DNA of 22,650 bases from Lachnospiraceae bacterium UBA7027 (GTDB lineage: Bacteria; Bacillota; Clostridia; Lachnospirales; Lachnospiraceae). The notes under the pieces are model-generated. The model was given only the letters and a program-made list of their open reading frames with translations, was not told the DNA's origin and did no database searches. The stretch lies in the NCBI GenBank assembly GCA_002494135.1, contig DLBG01000082.1, forward strand, positions 1 to 22,650, given 5' to 3'. A program made the position numbers and the translations under genes. The stretch's first letter is position 1. Every line of letters starts with the position of its first letter. Positions 21,875 to 22,650 of this stretch are shown here, one piece after another.

Positions 21875-22458
21875 GATTTTGCCCTTTGGCTCATTTGAAA
21901 GCACAGAACGGGAATTCCGATACCGTACCCTAAAATCGCAATATACCAGATATTTTCGTTAATCATTACCGCACCGCAAAATCCGCCAATGCAGAGAATT
22001 CCGCTGATTAGTGCTACGATTTTCATCGCTTTTCGTCTTTTGTCGTTTTCCAGAATGGGCATACCTATACAAAGCAAAGCAAGCCCCATAAACAATCCCC
22101 AGGCGAGATAATCTACTGCCATTTCCGCTGACGGCCACTGCCCGATTTGAAAATACGAGGGGACCTCGACTCCTTCCGCCATCAGTTTTCTTGTAACCGT
22201 AATGTTTATAATATGCGCAGCCCCCGTCAGCGCGCACACGCAGGACAAAAATACAAGCATCGCCTTTTTCAATGCATCAGGAGTCTTTAGAAAAGTGCTG
22301 ACCTGAATTAGCACAACAGCCTCGACGATGGCTCCGAATATCGTCATACTCTCCCAAATCGTCAATGCAATCTCCGTATGTGTAATCAAAAACGCACCAA
22401 CCGATATAAAATACAGGATACAACTCGCAATCCCGATATATGCAATCTTCTTTACCAT
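21868..22458 (-). CDS. Small polytopic membrane protein of unknown function
   Basis: A 196-residue protein with six probable membrane helices (about 5-27, 33-55, 66-88, 118-137, 147-165, 168-187) and little else: short loops, one exposed segment ITVTRKLMAEGVEVPSYFQIGQWP between helices 3 and 4, and a basic tail QMSQRAKSK. I do not recognise a family with certainty. The ATG at 22458 has GAGGA/GAGAGA upstream. It lies about 55 bases after a TetR-family gene on the same strand, which suggests that the two are co-transcribed or that the regulator controls it. Its TGA stop lies inside repeat copy E. Confidence 0.65.
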   Translation of the reverse strand: MVKKIAYIGIASCILYFISVGAFLITHTEIALTIWESMTIFGAIVEAVVLIQVSTFLKTPDALKKAMLVFLSCVCALTGAAHIINITVTRKLMAEGVEVPSYFQIGQWPSAEMAVDYLAWGLFMGLALLCIGMPILENDKRRKAMKIVALISGILCIGGFCGAVMINENIWYIAILGYGIGIPVLCFQMSQRAKSK

Positions 22459-22482
22459 ATTCTCTCTGTCCTCATTCTAATA

Positions 22483-22515
22483 AAAATGACCCACTAACCC
22501 CGTCCCCATGGTTCA
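22483..22515 (-). repeat. REP-like palindromic repeat, copy F
   Basis: Read on the minus strand: TGAACCA (22515-22509), invariant core, TGGGTCA (22493-22487), then TTTTT. One arm pair is mismatched. The TGA of the left arm is the stop codon of the partial TetR gene. Confidence 0.88.
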
Positions 22516-22650
22516 AACCGTAACTGAACTTAGAATACGCTCAACCTCGCCGTCAATATCGTTCAGATCAATGACTCCCGGAATGGTTACCAGCTGCGCC
22601 AGACCATGCACCATGGACCAGAGGGCATACATTTTTGCATGTAAAATCTC
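22513..22650 (-). CDS. TetR-family regulator, C-terminal 45 residues (runs off window)
   Basis: The open minus-strand frame entering from the right edge gives 45 residues, including MYALWSMVHGLAQLVTIPG, and ends TV-stop at 22513. The W-S-M-V-H-G-L-A sequence is characteristic of the ligand domain of a large TetR/AcrR group, in which this helix helps to form the dimer face. The DNA-binding part lies beyond the window. The next gene on the same strand is a six-helix membrane protein, a frequent target of such regulators. Its stop lies inside repeat copy F. Confidence 0.7.
   Translation of the reverse strand, partial: EILHAKMYALWSMVHGLAQLVTIPGVIDLNDIDGEVERILSSVTV

Noticed and set aside
1..22650. 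Looked for CRISPR arrays, tRNA or rRNA genes, integrases, transposases, phage genes and anti-phage defence genes.
   Set aside because: No regularly spaced repeats, tRNA-like cloverleafs or diagnostic protein motifs were found; the only dispersed repeats are the six palindromic elements.

Overview
The window looks like a chromosomal segment of a low-to-medium GC Gram-positive anaerobe, most likely a member of the Clostridia (Lachnospiraceae-like). The reasons are consistent purine-rich AGGAGG/AAAGGAG ribosome binding sites, lipoprotein and membrane architectures of Firmicutes type, a flavodoxin-ferredoxin (EFR1-type) protein, an NhaC-family antiporter, and SpoIIE/STAS/RsbW-type partner-switching proteins. 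The assignment is inference from protein flavour; no rRNA, tRNA, CRISPR array, integrase or transposase gene was seen. There is no gene-free stretch above about 300 bases.

Layout. (1) Positions 1-12,772 read almost entirely on the minus strand. In transcription order they carry a truncated NAD(P)H-dependent oxidoreductase remnant, an HXXEE membrane protein, an NhaC antiporter translationally coupled to an HD hydrolase with an extra C-terminal domain, a membrane protein, a divergent DXS-like thiamine-diphosphate enzyme, a metallo-beta-lactamase-fold hydrolase, a GNAT acetyltransferase broken by one nonsense codon, the RNA-binding protein Tex, a lipoprotein form of MTA/SAH nucleosidase, two unknown membrane proteins, a flavin-binding split-barrel protein, a TIGR04076 protein, and the first eight codons of a second acetyltransferase. 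(2) Positions 12,773-12,941 are a divergent control region with two TACACA/TGTGTA inverted repeats. (3) Positions 12,942-20,956 read on the plus strand: a TetR regulator, a MATE transporter with a degenerate HATPase-like tail, an FGGY sugar kinase, a membrane PP2C/SpoIIE phosphatase, a STAS anti-sigma antagonist, a HAD phosphatase, an RsbW-like ATP-binding protein, and a Ser/His/Arg-rich zinc-ribbon membrane protein. (4) Positions 20,998-22,650 return to the minus strand: an EFR1-type ferredoxin, a membrane protein, and the C-terminus of another TetR regulator.

How the genes may work together. The plus-strand block contains the three classic elements of a partner-switching circuit (phosphatase, STAS phospho-switch, HATPase kinase) but no sigma factor. 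It begins with a transporter whose C-terminal tail resembles a dead copy of the same HATPase fold. The best candidate for an undescribed system is therefore a partner switch whose output is a membrane transporter or the zinc-ribbon protein rather than transcription; this is a hypothesis.

A second layer is a family of six short palindromic repeats (REP/BIME-like) with an invariant 17-nt core, GGGGACGGGGTTAGTGG. All lie at gene ends, and four of them contain the stop codon of the adjacent gene.
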